Below, piece by piece: positions 25,165-32,605 of a stretch of 64,000 bases of DNA (positions are counted from its first letter, which is position 1; the number at the start of each line of letters is the position of its first letter). The position numbers were made by a program, and so were the translations under genes. The DNA comes from Siphonobacter aquaeclarae (GTDB lineage Bacteria > Bacteroidota > Bacteroidia > Cytophagales > Spirosomataceae). Under the pieces are notes generated by a model. The model searched no databases, was not told where the DNA came from, and was given only the letters and a program-made list of their open reading frames with translations. The stretch is taken from contig NZ_FNGS01000004.1 of NCBI RefSeq assembly GCF_900103285.1, positions 291,960 through 355,959 of the forward strand. Direction: 5' to 3'.

Positions 25165-25470
25165 TCAGAACTTTACTTTTTCACGGATGATTCGTTCGAG
25201 CTTGTTGGCATACACGCCGCCGGACTGACGCCAGAGGAGCTTGCCCTTTTGATACAGCAGCAGCGTCGGCACGTCTTCGACCTTGAGGTGTTTCTTCAGC
25301 GCCGTGTTTTTTTCGGCGTCTATTTTGATGATGGTCAGGTCGTCGCCAAAGATTTCGGCCACTTCCTTCAACTGCGGGGCCATTTTCTTGCAGGGTACGC
25401 ACCATTCGGTATAAAATTCAAGGAGGACGGGTTCATCCGACTGGATTACCTCTTCAAAGCTTCCGTTCAT
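25165..25470 (-). CDS. Thioredoxin-like protein, CVPC variant
   Basis: A 101-residue thioredoxin-fold protein, closely similar to the gene downstream but with WCVPCK (C24, C27) in place of WCGPCK. The cis-proline motif DVPTLLLYQKGKLLWRQSGG is kept. The Gly-to-Val change in the active site should alter redox potential or partner choice. Two adjacent copies in one sulfur operon suggest division of labour, for example one for persulfide carriers and one for general reduction. Confidence 0.9.
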   Translation of the reverse strand: MNGSFEEVIQSDEPVLLEFYTEWCVPCKKMAPQLKEVAEIFGDDLTIIKIDAEKNTALKKHLKVEDVPTLLLYQKGKLLWRQSGGVYANKLERIIREKVKF

Positions 25471-25507
25471 GTTTTTTTTCAGGCCGAAACCTGTGGTTAT
25501 GCAGTGT

Positions 25508-26308
25508 CTATGAAATCAACAACTCTTTAATCAGTATCCCCGTTCCCATGACGAGGGTAAACCACCCGAAGGCCGGTTTCAGGGTATGGCCGGGCACCCG
25601 GCGCGACAGGCCCGTTCCGAATACGACGCCGACCAGCACGAGGCTGGTGAACCTGCCCAGAAACTCCCAGTCCATGCGATGCTGGCCCAGATCACCCAGA
25701 AACCCGATGCACGAGTTAATGGCAATGATCAGCAGCGACGTACCCACTGCGAGCTTCATCGGCAGGCGTACGAAGTTGGCGAGTACGGGAATGATCAGAA
25801 ACCCTCCTCCTACACCCACAAACCCCGTCAGCGTACCTACCAGCAGCCCTTCCACAAAAATCAGCGGGTAGTTCAACTGGCGGCGGATTCCTTCTCCGGT
25901 ATCAATTTTCTCTTTCCGTCCGCGGATCATCGACTGCGCCGACAATACCATCAGCAGGGCAAAGAGAATCATCATGAACAGGTTTTTCGTCAGTTCCCAC
26001 CCGTCGCCCCGGAAAAGTACCTCCGGCATCATCGGGACGAGGTATTTCCGGGAAAGAAACACCATCGCAAACGAGGGAAATGAGAAAAACAAGGCCGTTT
26101 TGGGGCTTGCCAGTCCCCGCCGGAGGTAATCCACCGAACCGACGAGCGACGCCGCTCCCACAATCAGCAGGCTGTACGCCGTAGCCAGCGTCGGCGGCAG
26201 GTGAAACACATACACCAGTACCGGCACGGTCAATATCGAACCTCCGCCTCCGAGGAGACTGAGGAGCAATCCGATGGCGATTGCCAGGCCATATCCGAGA
26301 ACGTCCAT
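25508..26308 (-). CDS. TauE/SafE family sulfite or organosulfur exporter
   Basis: A 266-residue membrane protein with eight or so helices. It carries the two family repeats: GLLLSLLGGGGSILTVPVLV near the N-terminus and GLLVGTLTGFVGVGGGFLII in the middle. Such proteins move sulfite, sulfonates or related anions out of the cell, which fits removal of the sulfite made by the persulfide dioxygenase. The start MDVLGYG, one base after the arsR stop, is preferred over a longer frame that would run back into arsR. Confidence 0.9.
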   Translation of the reverse strand: MDVLGYGLAIAIGLLLSLLGGGGSILTVPVLVYVFHLPPTLATAYSLLIVGAASLVGSVDYLRRGLASPKTALFFSFPSFAMVFLSRKYLVPMMPEVLFRGDGWELTKNLFMMILFALLMVLSAQSMIRGRKEKIDTGEGIRRQLNYPLIFVEGLLVGTLTGFVGVGGGFLIIPVLANFVRLPMKLAVGTSLLIIAINSCIGFLGDLGQHRMDWEFLGRFTSLVLVGVVFGTGLSRRVPGHTLKPAFGWFTLVMGTGILIKELLIS

Positions 26309-26309
26309 C

Positions 26310-26618
26310 CTACATCCGGCAATCGCAGTTCTCGATGCAGTCAATGAGCTTGAGGACATCCCGCTCCTTCAGTGAATAGAAGCGGTTTTGCCCGTCCTGC
26401 TCGCAGTTGAGGAGGCCTTTCAGCTTCATATTGATGAGGTGATGCGACAGGAGCGACTGCTCGCAATCCAGCGCCCGGCATAGCTCGTTGACGCTCATCT
26501 TCTCCTGACTGCCCAGCAAATCAATGATAGCCAGCCGGGTCGGGTGCGCCACGGTCTTCAGGATGAAAGCCGCCTTTTCGAGCTTCTCCCGGCTGAGGGT
26601 TTTATCGGTCGTGATCAT
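26310..26618 (-). CDS. ArsR/SmtB-family transcriptional repressor of the sulfur operon
   Basis: A 102-residue winged-helix regulator. The recognition helix is CRALDCEQSLLSHHLINMKLKG and the wing is LLNCEQDGQNRFYSL. Cysteines are present in the recognition region (DCEQS), the wing start (NCEQ) and the C-terminus (CIENCDCRM). Members of this family that sense persulfide (SqrR, BigR) or metal use such cysteine pairs; the operon content argues for persulfide. It is the first gene of a seven-gene leftward operon. An inverted repeat overlapping the predicted promoter is the likely operator. Confidence 0.9.
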   Translation of the reverse strand: MITTDKTLSREKLEKAAFILKTVAHPTRLAIIDLLGSQEKMSVNELCRALDCEQSLLSHHLINMKLKGLLNCEQDGQNRFYSLKERDVLKLIDCIENCDCRM

Positions 26619-26645
26619 GTGCGTATGCGTTGGGGAAAGCGGATG

Positions 26646-26754
26646 GTTTACTGTTTACTGTTTTCAGTTTACTGTTTTCAGTTTATAGTTGTCGCCAAAT
26701 CCGGGAATGCGCATAGTACCCCCAACTGAAAACTGAAAACTGAAAACTGAAAAC
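26646..26754. repeat. Heptamer-array hairpin, family A (GTTTNNN)
   Basis: Six units (GTTTACT, GTTTTCA, GTTTATA types) at 26646-26687 plus GTTG, then a 31-base loop, then CAAC and four identical TGAAAAC units at 26723-26754. The arrays are inverted to each other and can form a long A/T-rich hairpin. If the promoter at 26777 is right, the whole element lies in the 5' leader of the arsR operon. Confidence 0.85.
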
Positions 26755-26776
26755 TTCCTCCACCCAATCTTCCCCA

Positions 26777-26801
26777 CAAATATATGAACATATTTTCATA
26801 T
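26777..26801 (-). promoter_or_regulatory. arsR operon promoter with overlapping operator
   Basis: Minus strand TATATTTG (26777-26784) is an exact -7 element. Overlapping it is an inverted repeat, ATATGAA (26782-26788), six bases, TTCATAT (26795-26801), of the size and A/T content usual for ArsR operators. A repressor here would block the promoter. The symporter gene starts 80 bases to the right, so the site might also affect it. Confidence 0.6.
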
Positions 26802-26881
26802 TAACATGTCAGCCTGATTTTTTTACCGGTCAGGTCACGTCGGGAAAAATGTGTAAAATCAGCCTTCTTTTCCGCACCGGT

Positions 26882-28273
26882 ATGCTTGTTACTGCGATTG
26901 TCGCCTATTTGATCCTGAACCTGGCGGTGGGCCTGTGGGCTTCGCGTCGGGTAAAAAACACGGAAGATTTTGTTCTGGCGGGGCGGAATCTGCCGTTTGC
27001 GCTGGCATCAATGGTGACGTTTGCGACCTGGTTCGGCTCTGAAACGATGATGGGGGCTCCGGGAAGGTTTGTGAAGGAAGGATTTCTGGGCGTCATCGAA
27101 GATCCGTTCGGCGCGGGGCTATGCCTGATTCTGGTGGGACTGGTCTATGCGCGGATTTTTTACCGCTGGAACATCATTACCTTCTGCGATTTTTTCGGCC
27201 TGCGGTTCGGCAAGTCGGCCGAGTATTTGTCAGCCATTCTTATTGTACCTTCCTATTTCGGATGGATTGCCGCGCAGCTGGTCGCGATGAGTATTGTCGG
27301 ACAAACGGTTTTCGGATTACCGATGGCGACGGGTATCTGGGTAGGCGCCGGGCTGGTGATGGTATACACCCTTACCGGCGGCATGTGGTCCATTTCGGTA
27401 ACGGACTTTCTCCACAACATTATTCTGATTGCCGGACTGGTAATACTCGCCGCAATTCTATGGCAGGAAACAGGAGGATTAGCTCAACTTACTGAAAAGC
27501 AACCTATTGGCTTCTTCCGGCTGGTTCCGGGAGAGTTTTCCCTTTCTTCTTCGCTGGACTACTTCGCCGCCTGGATCACCATCGGCCTCGGTTCTATACC
27601 GCAGCAGGATGTGTTTCAGCGGGTCATGGCAGCGAAAGACGCCCGGACAGCTGTGCGTTCGTCCGTAGCCGCCGGTGGCCTGTACTGGACCATCGCACTC
27701 TTCCCGCTTTTCATTGCACTGGCGGCGGTACAACTGCACCCCGATCTGCTCCGGTCCGACCCGCAGCTCATCATTCCGAATATGGTCCTCCAGCATACAC
27801 CTCTTGCCATTCAGATACTCTTTTTCGGTGCGCTGATCTCGGCGCTGCTGAGTACCACGTCGGGCGCAATTCTGGCGCCGGCCGCCGTTATCGGGGAAAA
27901 CCTGGTCCGTCCCTTTTTCAAGGATATGGAAGATAGGAAACTTTTGTTGGCCATCCGGCTGGCGGTGGTTTTCGTCACCGCCTCCTCGGTCTGGATGGCG
28001 CTGGGAAAACAGGATGTCTTCGAACTCGTCGGGGATTCTTCCGCACTCAGCCTGGTTTCCCTGTTTGTACCCATGACAGCCGGCCTGTTCTGGAAACGGG
28101 CCACGCTGCCGGGCTGCCTGCTTTCAATGGTACTGGGGTGCGTCGGATTATGGGCCGACGGGCTTCTCCCCGTCAACCCGATCCTGACCGGATTGCTGTT
28201 CAGTACGGTGGGCATGGCCGGAGGATCGTTGCTTCTCCCCCGCCCTGCATTGCTTACCCGACGATCATCTTGA
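26882..28273 (+). CDS. Sodium:solute symporter
   Basis: A 463-residue transporter of the SSS family with about 13 helices. The early motif is VKNTEDFVLAGRNLPF, followed by the TWFGSETMMG sodium-site region. GMWSISVTDFLHNIILIAG and LISALLSTTSGAILAPAAVIGEN (residues about 170-190 and 320-345) are typical. The substrate (sugar, proline, solute) cannot be told from sequence alone. The start at 26882 gives the usual short N-terminus; an ATG at 26849 is possible. Its last 20 bases overlap the convergent response-regulator gene. Confidence 0.9.
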   Translation: MLVTAIVAYLILNLAVGLWASRRVKNTEDFVLAGRNLPFALASMVTFATWFGSETMMGAPGRFVKEGFLGVIEDPFGAGLCLILVGLVYARIFYRWNIITFCDFFGLRFGKSAEYLSAILIVPSYFGWIAAQLVAMSIVGQTVFGLPMATGIWVGAGLVMVYTLTGGMWSISVTDFLHNIILIAGLVILAAILWQETGGLAQLTEKQPIGFFRLVPGEFSLSSSLDYFAAWITIGLGSIPQQDVFQRVMAAKDARTAVRSSVAAGGLYWTIALFPLFIALAAVQLHPDLLRSDPQLIIPNMVLQHTPLAIQILFFGALISALLSTTSGAILAPAAVIGENLVRPFFKDMEDRKLLLAIRLAVVFVTASSVWMALGKQDVFELVGDSSALSLVSLFVPMTAGLFWKRATLPGCLLSMVLGCVGLWADGLLPVNPILTGLLFSTVGMAGGSLLLPRPALLTRRSS

Positions 28274-28940
28274 AGCCTTCTCCGTGCAAATTGATTAACT
28301 GAATACTGTCGTCAGCCTTGAGGTATTTGCGGATTTTGGTAAGGTAGACGTCCATACTCCGGGCGTTGAAGTAGCTATCGTCTCCCCAGATCGCCTTCAG
28401 GATATAGCTACGGCTGAGGGGCTGGCCCAGGTGCTGGCAGAAAATCTTCAGTAGTTCCGCTTCCCGGCTGGTCAGTTTCTGGGATTCGCCGGCGGCAGTA
28501 AGGGTCTGACGCTCGGCATCGAACGTAAAGGAACCCAGCTCGAATATGCGGTTGGATTTGTTCTCTTTGGAATCGTTTTTCTGGCTGCGCCGCAGGATGG
28601 CTTCCATCCGCGCGACCAGCTCTTCCATATTAAACGGCTTGGTCAGGTAGTCGTCCCCGCCGATGCGAAAGCCCTGAAGCGTATCTTCTTTCATCGCCTT
28701 GGCAGTGAGGAAGATAATGGGAATATCGGCATTGGCCTGGCGGATTTCCTTGGCAAGCGTAAAGCCGTCCTTCTTCGGCATCATGACGTCAAAAATACAG
28801 AGGTCATACTGATTCCGGACAAACTGGTTGAGGGCTTCGTCCCCGTCCCGGGTGAGATCGGCAGGGTACCCTTTCAACGTCAGGTACTCCTGGAGGAGGG
28901 TTCCCAGGTTGGGATCGTCTTCGGCTAATAAGATTTTCAT
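28254..28940 (-). CDS. OmpR-family response regulator
   Basis: A 228-residue two-component regulator. The receiver domain (1-120) has the acid pair EDD at 7-9, phosphoacceptor D51 in IFDVMMPKKDG and K in the FLTAKAMK loop. The C-terminal winged helix (about 130-225) has LTSREAELLKIF and RSMDVYLTKIRKYL. It follows the histidine kinase gene by 24 bases on the same strand, so they form a pair resembling RprX/RprY of Bacteroides. Targets are not visible here. Confidence 0.93.
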   Translation of the reverse strand: MKILLAEDDPNLGTLLQEYLTLKGYPADLTRDGDEALNQFVRNQYDLCIFDVMMPKKDGFTLAKEIRQANADIPIIFLTAKAMKEDTLQGFRIGGDDYLTKPFNMEELVARMEAILRRSQKNDSKENKSNRIFELGSFTFDAERQTLTAAGESQKLTSREAELLKIFCQHLGQPLSRSYILKAIWGDDSYFNARSMDVYLTKIRKYLKADDSIQLINLHGEGFKMIVG

Positions 28941-28964
28941 GTGTTGCAGATGATAGTGACGGGA

Positions 28965-30815
28965 TCAGAACGGGAGCCATACCTCGAAGGTACTTCCCTT
29001 GCCGGGAGCACTGTCTACCCGGATTGTCCCTTTGTGTTCCTCTACTATTTTCTTGACGTAACTGAGCCCCAGCCCGAAGCCTTTGACATCGTGGACGTTG
29101 CCCGTGGGTACGCGGTAAAACTGTTCAAAAATATGCCGGAGATTCTCCTTCGTCATGCCAATACCCTTATCGGAAATCGTGACGCGGACGCCATCTGCCG
29201 AGCTGGCCGTGGATACGGATACGTCCGTTACCTCGCCGGAATACTTGATGGCATTGTCCAGCAAGTTAAAGATCAGATTGGTGAGATGTACTTCGTCTCC
29301 CGTTACGATTGACTGTTTCGCGCCCAGATTCGTATGCATGACTCCGTTCCGGGCTTCGACTTGCGGACTCAGACTATGAACGACGGTTTCGATGAGTTCG
29401 TGTAAATCAACCTGATCCCGCATCATCCGAACCTCGCCGCGGTCGAACCGCGCAGCCTGCAATACCTTTTCCACCTGAGAGCCCAGCCGCTGGTTTTCAT
29501 CCCGGATAATACCCAGGTAGCGGTTCAGCATGGACGGAGATGCCGCCACCGCTTCGTCTGACAACATCTGCGTAGCCAGTGAAATCGTTGATACCGGCGT
29601 TTTAAACTCGTGCGTCATGTTGTTGATGAAGTCGTTTTTCATGTCGGACAGCTTTTTCTGCCGGACAATGGTACTCATCGCCACATAAAAACACGACGCC
29701 ATGACCAAAATGAGAATGACGGAACTCACAAGCGTTGTCCACACCTGCTGCGCCAGGTAGCTTTGCCTTTCCGGGAAATAGACATAGAGCATGTTGTCTG
29801 TCGCCATCAGGTCGGAGGGGAATAACTGCATGCTGTACCCGTCGAGCAGTCGGTCTTCCCGGTAACCGGGCGAAGAGGTGAAGATAAAGTCGTGGGGATT
29901 ATCGTCCGATCGCAGCCCGTATTCAAACGGGATACTGATACCCCGAATCGACATTTCATTTTTGAGCAGGGAATCCAGAATAGCCATGTCCACCCGCTGA
30001 TTGAGGGGCCGGTCATTTGTGAACATATCCAGCAGCACTTCCCGCATGACCCGGGATTTCTGCTCGGCTTTCTCGAATTCGGTCATGTGCCGGTGGGGCA
30101 GCCGGGCCGAGTCAATCCGGGAAACGCGGGGCCGTGAAAACGTGACTTTGGGCTTCGCTGCCGCTTCTTTCGGCATATGTTTCCGGACAGGGGCCGCCTT
30201 GCGGTCGCCCACGACCCGGTTGGCCAGAAACTTCCCGACGGAGTCCCGCCGGGCCTTGACGGATTCTACATCTTTCCGGAGGTTCCGGAACATGGTTTCG
30301 TCGTACGTCTTTTCGAGTTCACTACGCAGGCGGTTGTCGGGGTTGAGCGGCGGGCTTTCGTTCCGGTAATATTCCTCCACGTAGTGCATTTCGGCATCGG
30401 TGAGGGTGCCGTTGGTCCGGTTCAGTACGTCTGACGGAACCGTAACCCGGCCGTAAAATTCCCATTGCTGCACAATCGGCGAGTGAGACGCATACCGTTG
30501 TATCGTCGCCGGATCGGCCTTCCGCGGACTGGCTTTGCGGCCTTTGGGTTCGGTTTTCGCGGGACGGTCGTGAATGGCAATCTGCTGAAGCTTCTCCTTC
30601 CGGCGCTCAGCGGCGAGGCGGCGGCTGGTCAGGACTGCTACTTCGGTTTTTTCCAGTTTATGCGCAACGGCATCCAGTGCTTCCGTGACGCTGCCGTCGA
30701 ACTGATCCTCCTTGGCATTCAGGGTTTCACGCACGCCCACAACCTGAAAGATCACCAGCCCGATCAGCGCCAGAGACATCAGAACTACCAGCCAACGAAT
30801 TTTCTGCTGCGTCAT
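28965..30815 (-). CDS. Membrane sensor histidine kinase
   Basis: A 616-residue kinase. TM1 at about 9-29, a large extracytoplasmic region of about 330 residues rich in charged residues, TM2 at about 360-382 (SSVILILVMASCFYVA), then HisKA with NNMTHEFKTPVST (H402) and HATPase with the N box NLLDNAIKYS, DKGIGM and GFGLGLSYVK. The periplasmic part has no domain I recognise and includes a basic, low-complexity stretch (RKEKLQQ to RKASPRK). It heads the operon with the response regulator. Confidence 0.92.
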   Translation of the reverse strand: MTQQKIRWLVVLMSLALIGLVIFQVVGVRETLNAKEDQFDGSVTEALDAVAHKLEKTEVAVLTSRRLAAERRKEKLQQIAIHDRPAKTEPKGRKASPRKADPATIQRYASHSPIVQQWEFYGRVTVPSDVLNRTNGTLTDAEMHYVEEYYRNESPPLNPDNRLRSELEKTYDETMFRNLRKDVESVKARRDSVGKFLANRVVGDRKAAPVRKHMPKEAAAKPKVTFSRPRVSRIDSARLPHRHMTEFEKAEQKSRVMREVLLDMFTNDRPLNQRVDMAILDSLLKNEMSIRGISIPFEYGLRSDDNPHDFIFTSSPGYREDRLLDGYSMQLFPSDLMATDNMLYVYFPERQSYLAQQVWTTLVSSVILILVMASCFYVAMSTIVRQKKLSDMKNDFINNMTHEFKTPVSTISLATQMLSDEAVAASPSMLNRYLGIIRDENQRLGSQVEKVLQAARFDRGEVRMMRDQVDLHELIETVVHSLSPQVEARNGVMHTNLGAKQSIVTGDEVHLTNLIFNLLDNAIKYSGEVTDVSVSTASSADGVRVTISDKGIGMTKENLRHIFEQFYRVPTGNVHDVKGFGLGLSYVKKIVEEHKGTIRVDSAPGKGSTFEVWLPF

Positions 30816-30974
30816 ACAAACAAAGCCCGGCCCTGTTTAAACCTGAAAGGCGATCTGCCCTCCAAATGCCGAAAATAGTATAGTCATTCAACGAAAATAC
30901 CGGATCTTTTCTTCGCGGAGGGATGCCAAAGATATCATTTTAGGCATTTTTAACAAGATGAGGGGATTTAGCAG

Positions 30975-31002
30975 GGCGATAGGCTGCAAGCGGTAGGCGT
31001 TG
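30975..31002. repeat. Short heptamer array, family B
   Basis: Four units on the plus strand (GGCGATA, GGCTGCA, AGCGGTA, GGCGTTG). A short partial inverted partner, ending GCAATAGCC near 31037, is present. It lies in the divergent gap 30816-31273 between the histidine kinase and the T9SS gene. Confidence 0.7.
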
Positions 31003-31035
31003 CGTTGCCGGCGTTTTCGTTACCTGGCGCAATAG

Positions 31036-31131
31036 CCGGTGGTTGAGCTACGTCGAAACCAGCGTCGCGAATTTGTCAGGAATGAAAAAGAAAGAAAGCT
31101 GCCGGAGGTTTCGACGGGGCTCAACCACCGG
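31036..31131. repeat. REP-like inverted repeat
   Basis: Arms of 25 bases, 31036-31060 and 31107-31131, inverted with two mismatches. The core is GGTTGAGC...GTCGAAACC, around a 46-base loop. The core resembles dispersed palindromic intergenic elements that I recognise from other Bacteroidota genomes. No transposase is nearby, so any mobilisation would act in trans (REP-associated tyrosine transposase type). Confidence 0.7.
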
Positions 31132-31158
31132 GTAGAGAACCTCGTCATTACGATTACC

Positions 31159-31179
31159 CTATGCCCCATGCCCCATGCA
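31159..31179. repeat. Short heptamer array, family C
   Basis: Three units (CTATGCC, CCATGCC, CCATGCA) without an inverted partner, just before the T9SS gene leader. Confidence 0.65.
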
Positions 31180-31273
31180 TGACACGCGTAAAGGTTCCAA
31201 CAAAAAAATCCCCTTCTCATGCAACATCCTTTTCCTTCCAATGTCTTTCACCAAACAAAACCAAACAACAGGT

Positions 31274-32086
31274 ATGCGTACTGATTTTCTCTTACCTCTT
31301 GCTGCCTGTCTCGTGCTGACGGCAGGGACGGCGCTGGCCCAGGATAAAAACCAGGACAAAAAAGGAGACAAGAAACTGCGCCTCCATTATGAACGGCAGG
31401 CCGGTGACCGGAAATCCGTCATCGACCGCACCTTTGCCGATCAGGCACAGCTGGATACCTTCCTGGATTCCCTCAATGCACATAACTCCGGCGGCGGTCG
31501 CACCCGTATCATCATCGGAGACAGCGACGACGCCATGCGGTTCAAGAACATTAATCCGGATATGAAAGTGGAACGTGACGTCCGCGTCATGAAAAAGCGC
31601 CGGAACGATGACGGACCTTTCGCCCGTGAAGACTGGGGCCGTTTTGAAAAAGACATGGAGCGCCTCGGCCAGAACATGGAGCGCTGGGGAAAAGACTTCG
31701 GACAGAAGTTTAACCGGGATTTCGGCCAGAACTTCAACCGCAATTTCCGTTTTGACTTCCCCGAAGAAGGCAAGGGCAACGTCGCTCCGCGCGTATGGGG
31801 CTGGGACGGCGGCAGTAATTCGTCTACTGTTCGCGGGTTGAATGTCTACCCGAACCGTCCGTTTAACCAGACGCTGAACCTGCGCTTCACCGCTCCGGCC
31901 AAAGGAGATGTCACGATTCTCGTCACCGATGTCAAAGGGCATGAAGTAGCGAAAGAAACCGTGAAAGACTTCGAAGGCGACTACGTCGGACAGATTACCC
32001 TGTCCAAGAAAGCCGAAAAAGGAACCTACTTTGTCACTGTTACGCAGGGCGAGGACGGTACCGTCCGCCGCGTAGCAGTTGAATAA
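31274..32086 (+). CDS. Secreted protein with C-terminal type IX sorting domain
   Basis: A 270-residue exported protein. The signal peptide is MRTDFLLPLAACLVLTAGTALAQ. A low-complexity middle rich in Asp, Arg, Asn and Phe follows (for example GQKFNRDFGQNFNRNFRF). Residues about 190-270 form a beta-sandwich sorting domain starting LNVYPNRPF, with VTILVTDVKGHEV, GDYVGQITLSKKAEKGTYFV and a final VRRVAVE. Such domains direct cargo through the type IX system of gliding Bacteroidota. I do not recognise the middle part. The start at 31274 is preferred because it gives a proper signal peptide; ATGs at 31175 and 31241 are possible. Confidence 0.82.
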   Translation: MRTDFLLPLAACLVLTAGTALAQDKNQDKKGDKKLRLHYERQAGDRKSVIDRTFADQAQLDTFLDSLNAHNSGGGRTRIIIGDSDDAMRFKNINPDMKVERDVRVMKKRRNDDGPFAREDWGRFEKDMERLGQNMERWGKDFGQKFNRDFGQNFNRNFRFDFPEEGKGNVAPRVWGWDGGSNSSTVRGLNVYPNRPFNQTLNLRFTAPAKGDVTILVTDVKGHEVAKETVKDFEGDYVGQITLSKKAEKGTYFVTVTQGEDGTVRRVAVE

Positions 32087-32127
32087 CCTTCTTACTAAAC
32101 TGGGTTTTCTGCTGATCGCCAATCAGG

Positions 32128-32158
32128 AGCCGGACGTTTCCCGTCCGGCTTTATTTTT
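32128..32158 (+). terminator. Terminator of the T9SS gene
   Basis: Nine-bp perfect stem (32128-32136 with 32142-32150) and TTATTTTTT. Confidence 0.85.
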
Positions 32159-32193
32159 TGCTTTCTGCTTCCCTGTTGCACAAATCCCCGGCC

Positions 32194-32201
32194 TATCTTT
32201 G
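32194..32201 (+). promoter_or_regulatory. -7 element of the metal operon
   Basis: TATCTTTG, exact consensus, ending four bases before the ATG at 32206; predicts a leaderless or nearly leaderless message. A TTG at 32176-32178 may be the upstream element, but the spacing is short. Confidence 0.5.
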
Positions 32202-32205
32202 CCCC

Positions 32206-32541
32206 ATGCGTATCCTGAATCTGCTGCTTGCGGTATATGTGCTGGTGTTGTCGGTGTCTCCGTGCACGGACGACCACCATCACCATGAGCAGCGGGACGG
32301 GGCGCAGGTGACAGTCGTTCAAGCTGCCGACCATGTATCCGGCGACCATGACTGCGACGGCATTTCCTGCTCGCCTTTCTGTGTTTGCCATTGCCTCGGC
32401 GGGTTTGTTCCGCTCACGCATACCTTCCCGGATATCCATCCTGCTATTACCCTTCTGCCCACTCAGGCGCCTTCCATGCCGGCTGTCGACCAGCCGCAGG
32501 AATACACCGTTTCTCTCTGGCAGCCTCCCACTCAGGCCTGA
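32206..32541 (+). CDS. DUF6660-type small exported His/Cys-rich protein
   Basis: A 111-residue protein with an N-terminal hydrophobic signal (MRILNLLLAVYVLVLSVSPC), a DDHHHHEQ cluster, and a CSPFCVCHC cysteine cluster. These features suggest periplasmic or membrane-associated metal binding. The same kind of small protein is often found just before CzcA genes in Bacteroidota, as here (65 bases upstream), so it may serve as a metal chaperone or sensor for the efflux pump. No enzymatic domain. The start is set by the promoter element four bases upstream. Confidence 0.75.
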   Translation: MRILNLLLAVYVLVLSVSPCTDDHHHHEQRDGAQVTVVQAADHVSGDHDCDGISCSPFCVCHCLGGFVPLTHTFPDIHPAITLLPTQAPSMPAVDQPQEYTVSLWQPPTQA

Positions 32542-32605
32542 TAAGGATTATTGTGCCCATACGTTACCCGCGGGGTAACCGGTTTCACCTTATCTATTGG
32601 TCATC

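Noticed and set aside
26646-26754. Heptamer arrays as CRISPR or minisatellites
   Set aside because: Units of seven bases have no spacers, and arrays face each other as hairpins. No cas genes are in the window.
28254-28273. Twenty-base convergent overlap of symporter and response regulator, same length as the overlap at 11122-11141
   Set aside because: Short tail overlaps of convergent genes are common; the equal length is probably coincidence.
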